Assembly (NCBI GenBank): GCA_001593845.1
Contig: LUCF01000007.1
Location: forward strand, 1 to 14,311
DNA: 14,311 bases
Direction of reading: 5' to 3'
Source: Candidatus Bathyarchaeota archaeon B63
GTDB lineage: Archaea > Thermoproteota > Bathyarchaeia > Bathyarchaeales > DTEX01
Of the stretch, positions 7,453 through 13,358 are shown piece by piece; the stretch's first letter is position 1; every line of letters begins with the position of its first letter. The position numbers and the translations under genes were made by a program. The notes below the pieces were generated by a model that did not search any database, was not told the DNA's origin, and was given only the letters and a program-made list of their open reading frames with translations.

Positions 7453-8019
7453 TTACACGACGAAGCCCGTTCGGGGTTTCTGATACTTCTTCAATGCCCT
7501 CTTAATCTCTTCTAGGTCGCTTATGGCGTGGCTCACGGCGCTCACGTGAGAGTTTATCATCTCCGCCATCTCTGACTCCGTAAGCGCCTCCATGAGGTCA
7601 GCTTCTATCTGCTCGATTATCAGCTCGGTCAGATCGTTCCCCCTATTTATCGACTTAAGACGCTGCAGGATCCTCGATCTCTTCTCCTCGACCGCCGGGT
7701 TTGGGAGCTTCCCCCTATTTATCCTGTCCGCTATGTCATGAACGATGTCCTCAGCTGATAGTGGAAGCGAGATCCTCGCGGCTACCTCCCCCCTTGGGGT
7801 TAAGAAGACGAGTAGGGGGACGATGTTGACCCCGTAGAGCTGGGCCAATTCCTCGTTTCTCGGATCATCGACGTTGATCAGATGTATATTGATGTCTCTT
7901 CTCTTCTGGACTATCTTCCTGCTTATGCTTGAGAGTTCATCCTCATCCTCGTGGATATCCGAATAGAAGTAGATTATCTCGACCTTCTTGCCATTCAAGT
8001 CTAGACTTTCACCACTCAT
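7453..8019 (-). CDS. Thioredoxin-fold protein without CXXC, with helical C-terminal domain
   Basis: A 188-residue protein. Residues 12-100 follow the thioredoxin pattern: beta strand KVEIIYFYSD, helix, strand INIHLINVDDP, helix ELAQLYGVNIVPLLVFL with Pro 68 at the cis-proline position, then GEVAARISLPLSAEDI. Where a thioredoxin has WCxxC this protein has SDIHEDEDE, so no redox-active cysteines exist (there are no cysteines in the protein at all). About 85 further residues (105-188) are helical and charged. It starts 45 bases after EF-1A on the same strand, with a T6 tract in between, so it may be transcribed by read-through or separately. A chaperone-like or scaffolding role is possible, but no function can be named. 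Confidence 0.75.
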   Translation of the reverse strand: MSGESLDLNGKKVEIIYFYSDIHEDEDELSSISRKIVQKRRDINIHLINVDDPRNEELAQLYGVNIVPLLVFLTPRGEVAARISLPLSAEDIVHDIADRINRGKLPNPAVEEKRSRILQRLKSINRGNDLTELIIEQIEADLMEALTESEMAEMINSHVSAVSHAISDLEEIKRALKKYQKPRTGFVV

Positions 8020-8029
8020 GGAACCCTAT

Positions 8030-8058
8030 AAAAAAGGGGTGTACGCTCTTGGGGCACC
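8030..8058 (-). terminator. T6 tract with small hairpin after EF-1A
   Basis: On the minus strand, directly after the EF-1A stop, GGGC-AAGGT-GCCC can form a four-base-pair stem. About 15 bases later comes CCCCTTTTTTAT (T6 is A6 at 8030-8035 on the plus strand). It fits a terminator or attenuating site between EF-1A and the thioredoxin-like gene. Confidence 0.4.
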
Positions 8059-8064
8059 TTGCCC

Positions 8065-9366
8065 TTACGCTTTTACGGTGATCTCCCTCACGACGCCCGC
8101 GGCTATCGTTGTTCCCATGTCCCGTATCGCGAATCTTCCTATCTCCGGAAACTCCGTGTAGGTCTCGATGGCTATTGGACGTAGAGGCTGGAACCTAACC
8201 AGCGCGCTGTCTCCTGTCTTCAGGAAAGCAGGGTTCTCCTCGATCGTCTGTCCGGTACGCGGATCTATCTTCTTTATCAGCTCAGCGAATCTACATGCGA
8301 CCTGAGCCGTATGCGCGTGGAGAACCGGCGTGTAGCCAGCGGCGATCGCTGTTGGATGATGGATCACGATTATCTGACCGATGAATTCCTTGGCGACGGT
8401 GGGTGGATTATCCGGATGCCCAACGACGTCTCCCCTCCTAATGTCCCTCTTTGAGACTCCCCTGACGTTGAAGCCTATGTTGTCACCCGGCTCGGCTCTC
8501 TGGATCCTGACGTGGTGGGTCTCGATGGACTTCACCTCGCCGGTTACGCCCCTCGGCATAAAGATTATCTTGTCGCCCTCCTTGAGAACCCCGGTCTCGA
8601 CCCTTCCGACCGGAACTGTTCCGACGCCGGTGATAGTGTAGACGTCCTGTATGGGTATCCTCAGCGGCTTGTCAATGGGCTTCGGAGGCATCTTAAATGT
8701 ATCGAGAGCCTCATAGAGGGTCGGCCCCTTGTACCAGGGCATCTTCTCGCTCCTCTTCACTAGGTTGTCACCCGTCCACCCGGATGTGGGGACGAAGCAG
8801 ATGTTCTCTGGGTTGTAGCCGACCAGCCTAAGCATCCTTGATATCTCTTTCTTGATCTCCTCATATCGCTCCTGGCTCCAGTTGACTGAGGGGTCATCCA
8901 TCTTGTTTATGGCGACTACCAGCTGTCTGACGCCTAGCGTGAACGCTAGGAACGCATGTTCCCTCGTCTGGCCTCCCGGGCCTATGCCCGCCTCGAACTC
9001 TCCCCTCTTCGCTGATACGAAGAGCACCGCGGCGTCCGCTTGGCTGGCTCCCGTGATCATGTTCTTCACGAAGTCCCTGTGTCCAGGCGCATCTATCACG
9101 GTGAAGAAGTAATGCGGAGTCTCGAACTTCAGGAACCGCAGGTCTATTGTTAGCCCCCGCTCCCTCTCCTCCTTTAGGGAGTCGAGAACCCAAGCGAACT
9201 TGAATGTCTCCTTTCCCAGCCTCTCAGCCTCCTCCTCGTACTGCCTTATGGTCCTCTCGTCTATCGCGCCCGCCTGGTATAGCAGGTGACCCATTGTTGT
9301 AGACTTTCCATGGTCTACATGTCCGATGATCACCAAGTTCAGATGCGGCTTCTCCTCCTTGCTCAT
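8065..9366 (-). CDS. tuf: Translation elongation factor 1-alpha (aEF-1A)
   Basis: GTPase that delivers aminoacyl-tRNA to the ribosome. It has 433 residues, the normal archaeal length. G1 GHVDHGKS is at 15-22, the switch I region EERERGLTID at 66-75, G3 DAPGH at 92-96, G4 NKMD at 154-157 and G5 around TSG at 194-196, followed by beta-barrel domains 2 and 3 (PLRIPIQDVYTITGVGTVPVG; GDSALVRFQPLRPI). GEFEAGIGPGGQTREHAFL resembles TACK-archaeal and eukaryotic EF-1A more than euryarchaeal forms; Thr-Thr-Met after GKS and GLTIDLRFLKFET are lineage-type variations. GGAGGTT lies 5 bases upstream of ATG 9366 and a TATA box lies about 70 bases upstream. The unrelated MscS-like gene lies upstream on the same strand. 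Confidence 0.98.
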   Translation of the reverse strand: MSKEEKPHLNLVIIGHVDHGKSTTMGHLLYQAGAIDERTIRQYEEEAERLGKETFKFAWVLDSLKEERERGLTIDLRFLKFETPHYFFTVIDAPGHRDFVKNMITGASQADAAVLFVSAKRGEFEAGIGPGGQTREHAFLAFTLGVRQLVVAINKMDDPSVNWSQERYEEIKKEISRMLRLVGYNPENICFVPTSGWTGDNLVKRSEKMPWYKGPTLYEALDTFKMPPKPIDKPLRIPIQDVYTITGVGTVPVGRVETGVLKEGDKIIFMPRGVTGEVKSIETHHVRIQRAEPGDNIGFNVRGVSKRDIRRGDVVGHPDNPPTVAKEFIGQIIVIHHPTAIAAGYTPVLHAHTAQVACRFAELIKKIDPRTGQTIEENPAFLKTGDSALVRFQPLRPIAIETYTEFPEIGRFAIRDMGTTIAAGVVREITVKA

Positions 9367-9371
9367 TCTTT

Positions 9372-9378
9372 AACCTCC
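9372..9378 (-). promoter_or_regulatory. Strong ribosome-binding site of EF-1A
   Basis: The minus strand reads GGAGGTT, a close match to the archaeal anti-16S core, five bases before ATG 9366. It is the best ribosome site in the window, fitting a highly expressed gene. Confidence 0.8.
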
Positions 9379-9430
9379 AAGCTAGATTCATTCCTTTTTG
9401 TTGAAACCGGTTAATCATCAGCTCAATCCG

Positions 9431-9440
9431 TTATTTTAAG
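9431..9440 (-). promoter_or_regulatory. TATA box of EF-1A
   Basis: The minus strand reads CTTAAAATAA. Transcription would start near 9409, giving a leader of about 43 bases that includes the GGAGGTT site. Confidence 0.6.
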
Positions 9441-9520
9441 TTATCGCTGAGCATATCGAAGCATGCATGCAAAAGGGAGGAGAGATTCATCCTAACGTGG
9501 CGTTGCAAGGCGCGACGTAG

Positions 9521-10186
9521 TCAATCTTCTTTCTCATCGGAGGCCTTTCTCTTCTTGAGTATCTGCGTCACAACGGTTCCCGATGGTATGAGAATCTCCT
9601 CCTTTCCGGTGTCCAAGACGAGATGCATCAGCCTGATCTCCTTCACGGTCCCCGTCTGCCCAGCGACGGTCACAGTCTCCCCGTATGAGAATGGCCGTGT
9701 GATAAGGAGGAAGATGCCGGCGATCACATGTGTCATGATTGTCTGGGAGGCGAAGCCGACGACCAGCCCGCCGAAGGAGCCCATAGTCAATGCAGCCGCC
9801 GGGCTTACCCCGAATATCGACCCGACCAGCCCCAGCAGAATGGCGATCCCAGAGATCTTCGTCATGCTCCTAACGGCCGCCGCAGTCGGCCGATCAGCAA
9901 CCCTCAAAGTGTACGTGTAGACTACGACTCCAACGGCGTTGAGCACGTAGTAACCGAAGATGAAGACTAAGCCCGCCCGGATGTATATGAGGAATGGCCG
10001 TATGAGAGCCAGTCCCTCGCTGTATGGCTGCAGGAACCCCGGAATGTCGGTGAAGGGAGCCTCCCCGAAGACGAAGTTTATCGCGGAGAGGATTATGATG
10101 AGAAGGATTATGTAGAAGCCCATCTTGAAGCCGCCGCGGCGAATCTTCCCCGGCCCTTTAGTAGACTCATCGACGCCCCGAGACAT
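9521..10186 (-). CDS. Small MscS-family mechanosensitive-channel-like protein
   Basis: Predicted membrane channel of the MscS family. From ATG 10186 it has 221 residues: an Arg/Lys-rich N-terminus, a first hydrophobic helix (MGFYIILLIIILSAINFVF), then TM segments around LIRPFLIYIRAGLVFIFGYY and ISGIAILLGLVGSIFG. The pore-lining helix follows, with the Gly/Ala pattern AAALTMGSFGGLVVGFASQ, and then IAGIFLLITRPFSYGETVTV. The beta domain runs from GQTGTVKEIRLMHLVLDTG to EEILIPSGTV, where the protein stops. The C-terminal alpha/beta vestibule of E. coli MscS (286 aa) is absent. A GTG at 10249 would add 21 residues that lack family character and lie upstream of the predicted start site, so ATG 10186 is used; AAGGTG precedes it. 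Confidence 0.85.
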   Translation of the reverse strand: MSRGVDESTKGPGKIRRGGFKMGFYIILLIIILSAINFVFGEAPFTDIPGFLQPYSEGLALIRPFLIYIRAGLVFIFGYYVLNAVGVVVYTYTLRVADRPTAAAVRSMTKISGIAILLGLVGSIFGVSPAAALTMGSFGGLVVGFASQTIMTHVIAGIFLLITRPFSYGETVTVAGQTGTVKEIRLMHLVLDTGKEEILIPSGTVVTQILKKRKASDEKED

Positions 10187-10220
10187 CCCTACGACACCTT
10201 GATTAGTAAGGAGAGACCAA

Positions 10221-10229
10221 TGTAAATAA
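10221..10229 (-). promoter_or_regulatory. TATA box of the MscS-like gene
   Basis: The minus strand reads TTATTTACA about 39 bases before ATG 10186. The predicted start site is near 10199, leaving a leader of about 13 bases with AAGGTG in it. This supports the shorter start. Confidence 0.5.
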
Positions 10230-10466
10230 CATTTGCGAAGAACAGCCACACCGCGGAATCAGCATAATCGAGTTCTCTCATTAAGTCCTAGGGCAAGGGG
10301 CTTCAACTTCATAATCGAAACCGGGGCTCTTCTCCTTCCGGCTATGATTTTCGGAGCGAGCCGATGCGCCGTGACTATTACAAATCGTTCTAAAAAAGTG
10401 AATAGAGCCTTATGCATGCTCTTGAGAGTAACGCTATAAGGTTCGGCCTATGGATAGTCTGGGCGA

Positions 10467-10480
10467 TATACTATAGTATA
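10467..10480. repeat. Perfect 14-bp palindrome
   Basis: TATACTATAGTATA is its own reverse complement. It lies about 90 bases upstream of the GT-C-like promoter and could be an operator for a dimeric regulator or a TATA-like element; neither is proven. Confidence 0.6.
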
Positions 10481-10488
10481 AACGGCTT

Positions 10489-10511
10489 GATAGGCAGACG
10501 AAGAGCCTATC
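10489..10511. repeat. Hairpin with 7-bp stem and 9-base loop
   Basis: GATAGGC (10489-10495) and GCCTATC (10505-10511) are exact inverted copies around AGACGAAGA. It lies 8 bases after the 14-bp palindrome. Confidence 0.6.
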
Positions 10512-10521
10512 GCCTTAGAAT

Positions 10522-10544
10522 AAGCCCATAAGGATATATGGCTT
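10522..10544. repeat. Imperfect hairpin with one bulge
   Basis: AAGCCCAT (10522-10529) pairs with ATGGCTT (10538-10544) with one unpaired C. It is the third symmetrical element in about 80 bases. Confidence 0.45.
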
Positions 10545-10568
10545 CCTCATCACGGATTCCTTTAAATT

Positions 10569-10577
10569 CTTAAATAC
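10569..10577 (+). promoter_or_regulatory. TATA box of the GT-C-like membrane protein (leaderless)
   Basis: CTTAAATAC is centred about 25 bases before the GTG/ATG start cluster at 10597-10608, so the transcript probably begins at the start codon. No ribosome site precedes the gene, consistent with leaderless translation. Confidence 0.6.
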
Positions 10578-10596
10578 CCTTCTCACCGGAATCTTA

Positions 10597-12096
10597 GTGA
10601 TAATGATGCTGAGGGACATGTTCTTCAACAGGCTGATAGCGGAGCTGGCGGCATTAGGGACTCTGAAGAGAATGTGTAAGGACGGGGCTGAGCTTCTCAT
10701 GGTTCTTCTCATTTTCTCGTTCGGCTTCGCCTTTAACCTCTGGATCTTCTCCAGGAATTGGCTGATCACCGGGATTGACGGGCCGTACTATCTCATCCAG
10801 GTCAGGGAGCTGCTGAGGAGAGGAAGCCTCGTCTATGGGGCCCCGCCGCTGGCCTTCCTCCTCCTATCCTTCTTCTGCCTCATCACTGGGGACTTGATGC
10901 TGGGCGTCAAGGTCGGCGTCTCTCTGCTCTGCGCCCTGTCGACTGTCCCCGCCTTTTACCTCATGAGGAGGGCTGGGAAGAGTAGTCTTCCAGGCTTCAT
11001 CGCGATGACGCTCATCATCTTCTCGGCGCCCTACATCAGGATGATGACGGACTTCATGAAGAATGCGATCGGCATCCTCTTCCTACTCTCCTTCCTGTAC
11101 TACCTGCATGTCCTGGCCACGTCAGGCTTCAGCCGGAGGAGCCTCATCCTGGCGAATTTCTTCCTGATCCTGACGGGGCTGACTCACATACTAGACTTCG
11201 GGGTCGCCATCCTCTTCCTAATGCTCTACTCACTATGGGCCGTGATCCTCAACGTAAATAGGCATCCATTTCTGAAGAGCACATGCATAATCGCACTTGT
11301 CCTATTCCTCTTCATCCTGATGGCCTCTACCTTCTTCGGCGACCTATTCGCTGACTTCGGCAAGGCCCTATCTTTTCTGCGGGAACTGGCCGGGATGGGT
11401 GGAGCTGGGCGTCCGCCTCCCCGCCCGAGTTTGAAGCCGAAGCCCCAAGCCCCCTCACCGCCCCTCTGGATCCGTGCAGTGGGAGGATGGGAGTATGTCC
11501 TCCTGCTCCTCTTCTCCGGGGCAATTCTAACCGTATACTCATGGCTTAGGGGGGATGGGGAATCCACCCTTCTCTTATCCGCGGTGACCAGTATGAGCTC
11601 GATGATCTCCTTCCCACTCATCCCTCCCAACTGGCTTTGGCGGCTGATGTTGATGATAGTCGTGCCGACAGCGATAATCTTCAGCCAAGGCCTATCAGAG
11701 GTCAACAGATTGATGAAGAGGACAGGCGGCAACCCGCTGAGCGAAGCCTCAACAGCATTGATCATCATCTCCCTAGCCTTCTTCATAATGCAGGCGGGCT
11801 ACGCCGCTGAGAAGGCTCGCCCAACGATAAGCTATGAGGGGTACCTCGACCTGGTCGAGATGAAGGATAAGATACCCCCGGACTCGTTAGTCGTCGCCGA
11901 TTTCCATGTCGCTTACTGGGTTGAGTATGTGGATGAAGTGGCCGTCGAGAGGGCTACCCCGGAGATCTGGAGAACACACCAACATGTGCTAGGCGTATTC
12001 TTCAAGAATAGGCCCCCGCCATTCCCTTTCAGGGTCATATACAGGGGCAGGGTCTTCGTTCTCGTTGAGCTTCAGCCCCGGATCCCAAGACATTGA
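10597..12096 (+). CDS. Polytopic membrane protein, GT-C glycosyltransferase/oligosaccharyltransferase-like
   Basis: A 499-residue protein with about ten hydrophobic helices. After the first TM segment (about 31-50) comes a loop with GIDGPYYLIQVRELLRRG (residues 59-76), then PPLAFLLLSFF. An Asp near the first outer loop followed by aromatic residues and a PPL helix is the pattern of GT-C enzymes that use polyprenyl-linked sugars (PMT/STT3/AglB relatives). His 197 in LTGLTHILD fits as well. A proline-rich loop (about 270-290) splits the protein, and the C-terminal 100 residues form a soluble domain. Starts at GTG 10597, ATG 10603 or ATG 10606 cannot be distinguished; the promoter predicts a leaderless message here. 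It is convergent with the RHH gene. The broad class is likely; substrate and exact family are unknown. Confidence 0.6.
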   Translation: MIMMLRDMFFNRLIAELAALGTLKRMCKDGAELLMVLLIFSFGFAFNLWIFSRNWLITGIDGPYYLIQVRELLRRGSLVYGAPPLAFLLLSFFCLITGDLMLGVKVGVSLLCALSTVPAFYLMRRAGKSSLPGFIAMTLIIFSAPYIRMMTDFMKNAIGILFLLSFLYYLHVLATSGFSRRSLILANFFLILTGLTHILDFGVAILFLMLYSLWAVILNVNRHPFLKSTCIIALVLFLFILMASTFFGDLFADFGKALSFLRELAGMGGAGRPPPRPSLKPKPQAPSPPLWIRAVGGWEYVLLLLFSGAILTVYSWLRGDGESTLLLSAVTSMSSMISFPLIPPNWLWRLMLMIVVPTAIIFSQGLSEVNRLMKRTGGNPLSEASTALIIISLAFFIMQAGYAAEKARPTISYEGYLDLVEMKDKIPPDSLVVADFHVAYWVEYVDEVAVERATPEIWRTHQHVLGVFFKNRPPPFPFRVIYRGRVFVLVELQPRIPRH

Positions 12097-12192
12097 GGGA
12101 GCCCTACAGTGCCGTCTGAATCCCCAAGAGAATCCCTTAAATGGTTCACATAGGTGAGGCTGCACGCCGCCGGATTCTCATTCCCTAGCTCT

Positions 12193-12375
12193 TCATTCTA
12201 TGTATCCAAGAGCCCTCAGCCTTCTCTCCGTCTCTTCTGACTCAAGATCTGGGAGGACCCTCCTTATCAGGAAGATTATGTACTCCGTTGCGCTTCGGTA
12301 GCCTGAGCCCTTCAGGGACTCCACCAGCCTCTCGTATAGCGGTTTAGGTATGGGGATGTTTACGTACTCGACCAT
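12193..12375 (-). CDS. Ribbon-helix-helix (CopG/MetJ-type) DNA-binding protein, probable regulator of the cysD-like operon
   Basis: A 60-residue protein. The N-terminal strand VEYVNIPIP (2-10) is followed by helix KPLYERLVESLKG, a short turn GYRSATEY and helix EYIIFLIRRVLPD. This is the ribbon-helix-helix layout of small dimeric repressors that bind inverted repeats with a paired beta strand. The tail (47-60) is charged and ends in RRLRALGYIE. GGAAGGGGAT lies 5 bases before ATG 12375. It is divergent from the cysD-like gene, and the shared promoter region holds two long inverted repeats, one over each TATA box. An autoregulating repressor of the sulfate-activation operon is the natural reading, but is inferred from position. 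Confidence 0.82.
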   Translation of the reverse strand: MVEYVNIPIPKPLYERLVESLKGSGYRSATEYIIFLIRRVLPDLESEETERRLRALGYIE

Positions 12376-12380
12376 TCAGA

Positions 12381-12390
12381 ATCCCCTTCC
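12381..12390 (-). promoter_or_regulatory. Ribosome-binding site of the RHH gene
   Basis: The minus strand reads GGAAGGGGAT five bases before ATG 12375, which supports this short reading frame as a real gene. Confidence 0.55.
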
Positions 12391-12439
12391 TTTCTTTACC
12401 TCATCATTCTTCATATTATGCTTTATCGTCCCCCTCATA

Positions 12440-12459
12440 ATCATTTATGTATAAATGAT
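12440..12459. repeat. Inverted repeat 1 (9-bp arms, 2-base spacer), putative operator over the RHH-gene TATA box
   Basis: ATCATTTAT and ATAAATGAT are exact inverted copies separated by GT. The minus-strand TATA-like TTTATACAT (12447-12455), about 75 bases before ATG 12375, lies inside it, so a bound dimer would block RHH-gene transcription. A 10-bp palindrome TGATATATCA (12456-12465) overlaps its right end. Confidence 0.7.
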
Positions 12460-12471
12460 ATATCAATGTTT

Positions 12472-12493
12472 TTTAAGTTTCATAAAACTTAAA
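12472..12493. repeat. Inverted repeat 2 (9-bp arms, 4-base spacer), putative operator at the cysD-like promoter
   Basis: TTTAAGTTT (12472-12480) and AAACTTAAA (12485-12493) are exact inverted copies around CATA. The right arm runs into the TATA box CTTAAATAT (12488-12496) of the cysD-like operon. Its centre is 33 bp from that of inverted repeat 1, about three helical turns. Confidence 0.7.
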
Positions 12494-12496
12494 TAT
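12488..12496 (+). promoter_or_regulatory. TATA box of the cysD-like operon
   Basis: CTTAAATAT predicts a start site near 12518 and a leader of about 36 bases before ATG 12554. GAGG in the leader (about 12539) is a weak ribosome site. The box is partly covered by inverted repeat 2. Confidence 0.6.
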
Positions 12497-12553
12497 CATT
12501 TTCTCGTCATTAATTGACGCTGAGACGCACTTCGCCAATGAGGCTGGAAAAAG

Positions 12554-13357
12554 ATGGATGAAAACCTCGCGGAGCTCGAGAGGAGAAGCATCTCGATAAT
12601 CAGGGAAGCCAAAGCCCAGTTCAGCAACCTAGCCGTCCTCTGGAGCACCGGGAAGGACTCCACGGCCACGCTCTGGCTATGCAAGAAGGCCTTCTTCGGG
12701 AAAATTCCCTTCCCAGTGATCCACATCGACACGGGCTACCAGTTCCCCGAGATCTACGAGTTCAGGGACAGAATCGCGGAGGAGTGGGGACTAGATCTGA
12801 TCATAGCCAAGAACAGGGATGCCTTAGAGGCCGGCATATCACCTGAAGGTGGCAGGCTTGAGTGCTGCACTCGACTGAAGACCGAAGCGTTGAAGAGGAT
12901 CATAGATGAGTATGGGTTCGACGCGCTCATCCTCGCCATTCGCAGGGATGAGCATGGCATACGGGCGAAGGAGAGGATATTCTCGCCTCGTGACAGGGAG
13001 TTCCGGTGGAGGTACACCGATCAGCCTGCTGAGATGTGGGACCTCTATGTGAAGCCCTCCAAGGACTTCTCTCACATGAGGGTTCATCCGATCCTTCACT
13101 GGACGGAGCTCGATGTCTGGGAGTACGTCAGACAGGAGAATCTCCCAGTGAATCAGCTGTACTTCTCAAGCGGGGGGAAGCGGTACCGAAGCCTAGGATG
13201 CATGCCATGCACCGTTCCAGTTCCATCTGAGGCAAAGACGATTAATGAGATCATCGAGGAGCTCAAGGAGACGAAGATCCCGGAGCGGGCTGGCAGGGCC
13301 CAGGATAAGGAGCGGGCCTACATGATGCAGAAGCTCCGAAGTCTAGGTTACATGTGA
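12554..13357 (+). CDS. CysD-like PP-loop enzyme (ATP sulfurylase small subunit type) with CC...CxxC cysteine quartet
   Basis: PP-loop adenylyltransferase/PAPS-reductase superfamily, 267 residues. The ATP-binding PP-loop is STGKDS (31-36; usual SGGKDS), then HIDTGYQFPEIYEFRD (57-72). The CysD signature RRDEHGIRAKERIFSPRD (130-147) and LHWTELDVWEYV (181-192) support CysD-type ATP:sulfate adenylyltransferase chemistry. In addition, Cys 104-Cys 105 (LECCTRLKT) and Cys 216/Cys 219 (SLGCMPCT) occupy places like the [4Fe-4S] ligands of APS reductases. The C-terminal catalytic cysteine of reductases is missing; the chain ends in LRSLGYM, resembling the GYF end of CysD. So I read it as a CysD relative with a metal site, not a reductase. 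It is the first gene of the operon; the next gene starts 1 base after its stop. The true substrate is not certain. Confidence 0.85.
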   Translation: MDENLAELERRSISIIREAKAQFSNLAVLWSTGKDSTATLWLCKKAFFGKIPFPVIHIDTGYQFPEIYEFRDRIAEEWGLDLIIAKNRDALEAGISPEGGRLECCTRLKTEALKRIIDEYGFDALILAIRRDEHGIRAKERIFSPRDREFRWRYTDQPAEMWDLYVKPSKDFSHMRVHPILHWTELDVWEYVRQENLPVNQLYFSSGGKRYRSLGCMPCTVPVPSEAKTINEIIEELKETKIPERAGRAQDKERAYMMQKLRSLGYM

Positions 13358-13358
13358 G

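Larger units (their letters stand above)
10230..10568. other. Non-coding divergent intergenic region with palindrome and hairpins
   Basis: No convincing gene lies between the MscS-like promoter and the GT-C-like promoter. The only long open frame (10233-10439, plus) has no recognisable features, begins beside a promoter of the other strand, and has no ribosome site. The right half holds a 14-bp palindrome and two hairpins listed separately. I see no tRNA cloverleaf and no C/D-box pair (a GTGATGA-like box on the minus strand near 10550 has no matching CTGA). Confidence 0.6.

Noticed and set aside
9461..9470. GCATGCATGC palindrome downstream of the MscS-like gene
   Set aside because: Short, dinucleotide-like and not placed at a promoter; chance is sufficient.
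10233..10439. A 68-codon open frame on the plus strand in the intergenic region
   Set aside because: No ribosome site, no recognisable features, and its start coincides with the minus-strand promoter of the MscS-like gene.
10500..10560. Possible C/D-box guide RNA on the minus strand (GTGATGA-like C box near 10550)
   Set aside because: No CTGA D box at a suitable distance and no terminal stem.
11226..11786. A 186-codon open frame on the minus strand
   Set aside because: Antisense to the GT-C-like membrane protein, with no domain-like pattern and no promoter or ribosome site.
12554..13357. Calling the CysD-like protein a PAPS or APS reductase (CysH) because of CC and CxxC
   Set aside because: The catalytic C-terminal cysteine is absent and the RRDE..AKERIFSPRD signature and GYM ending belong to CysD.
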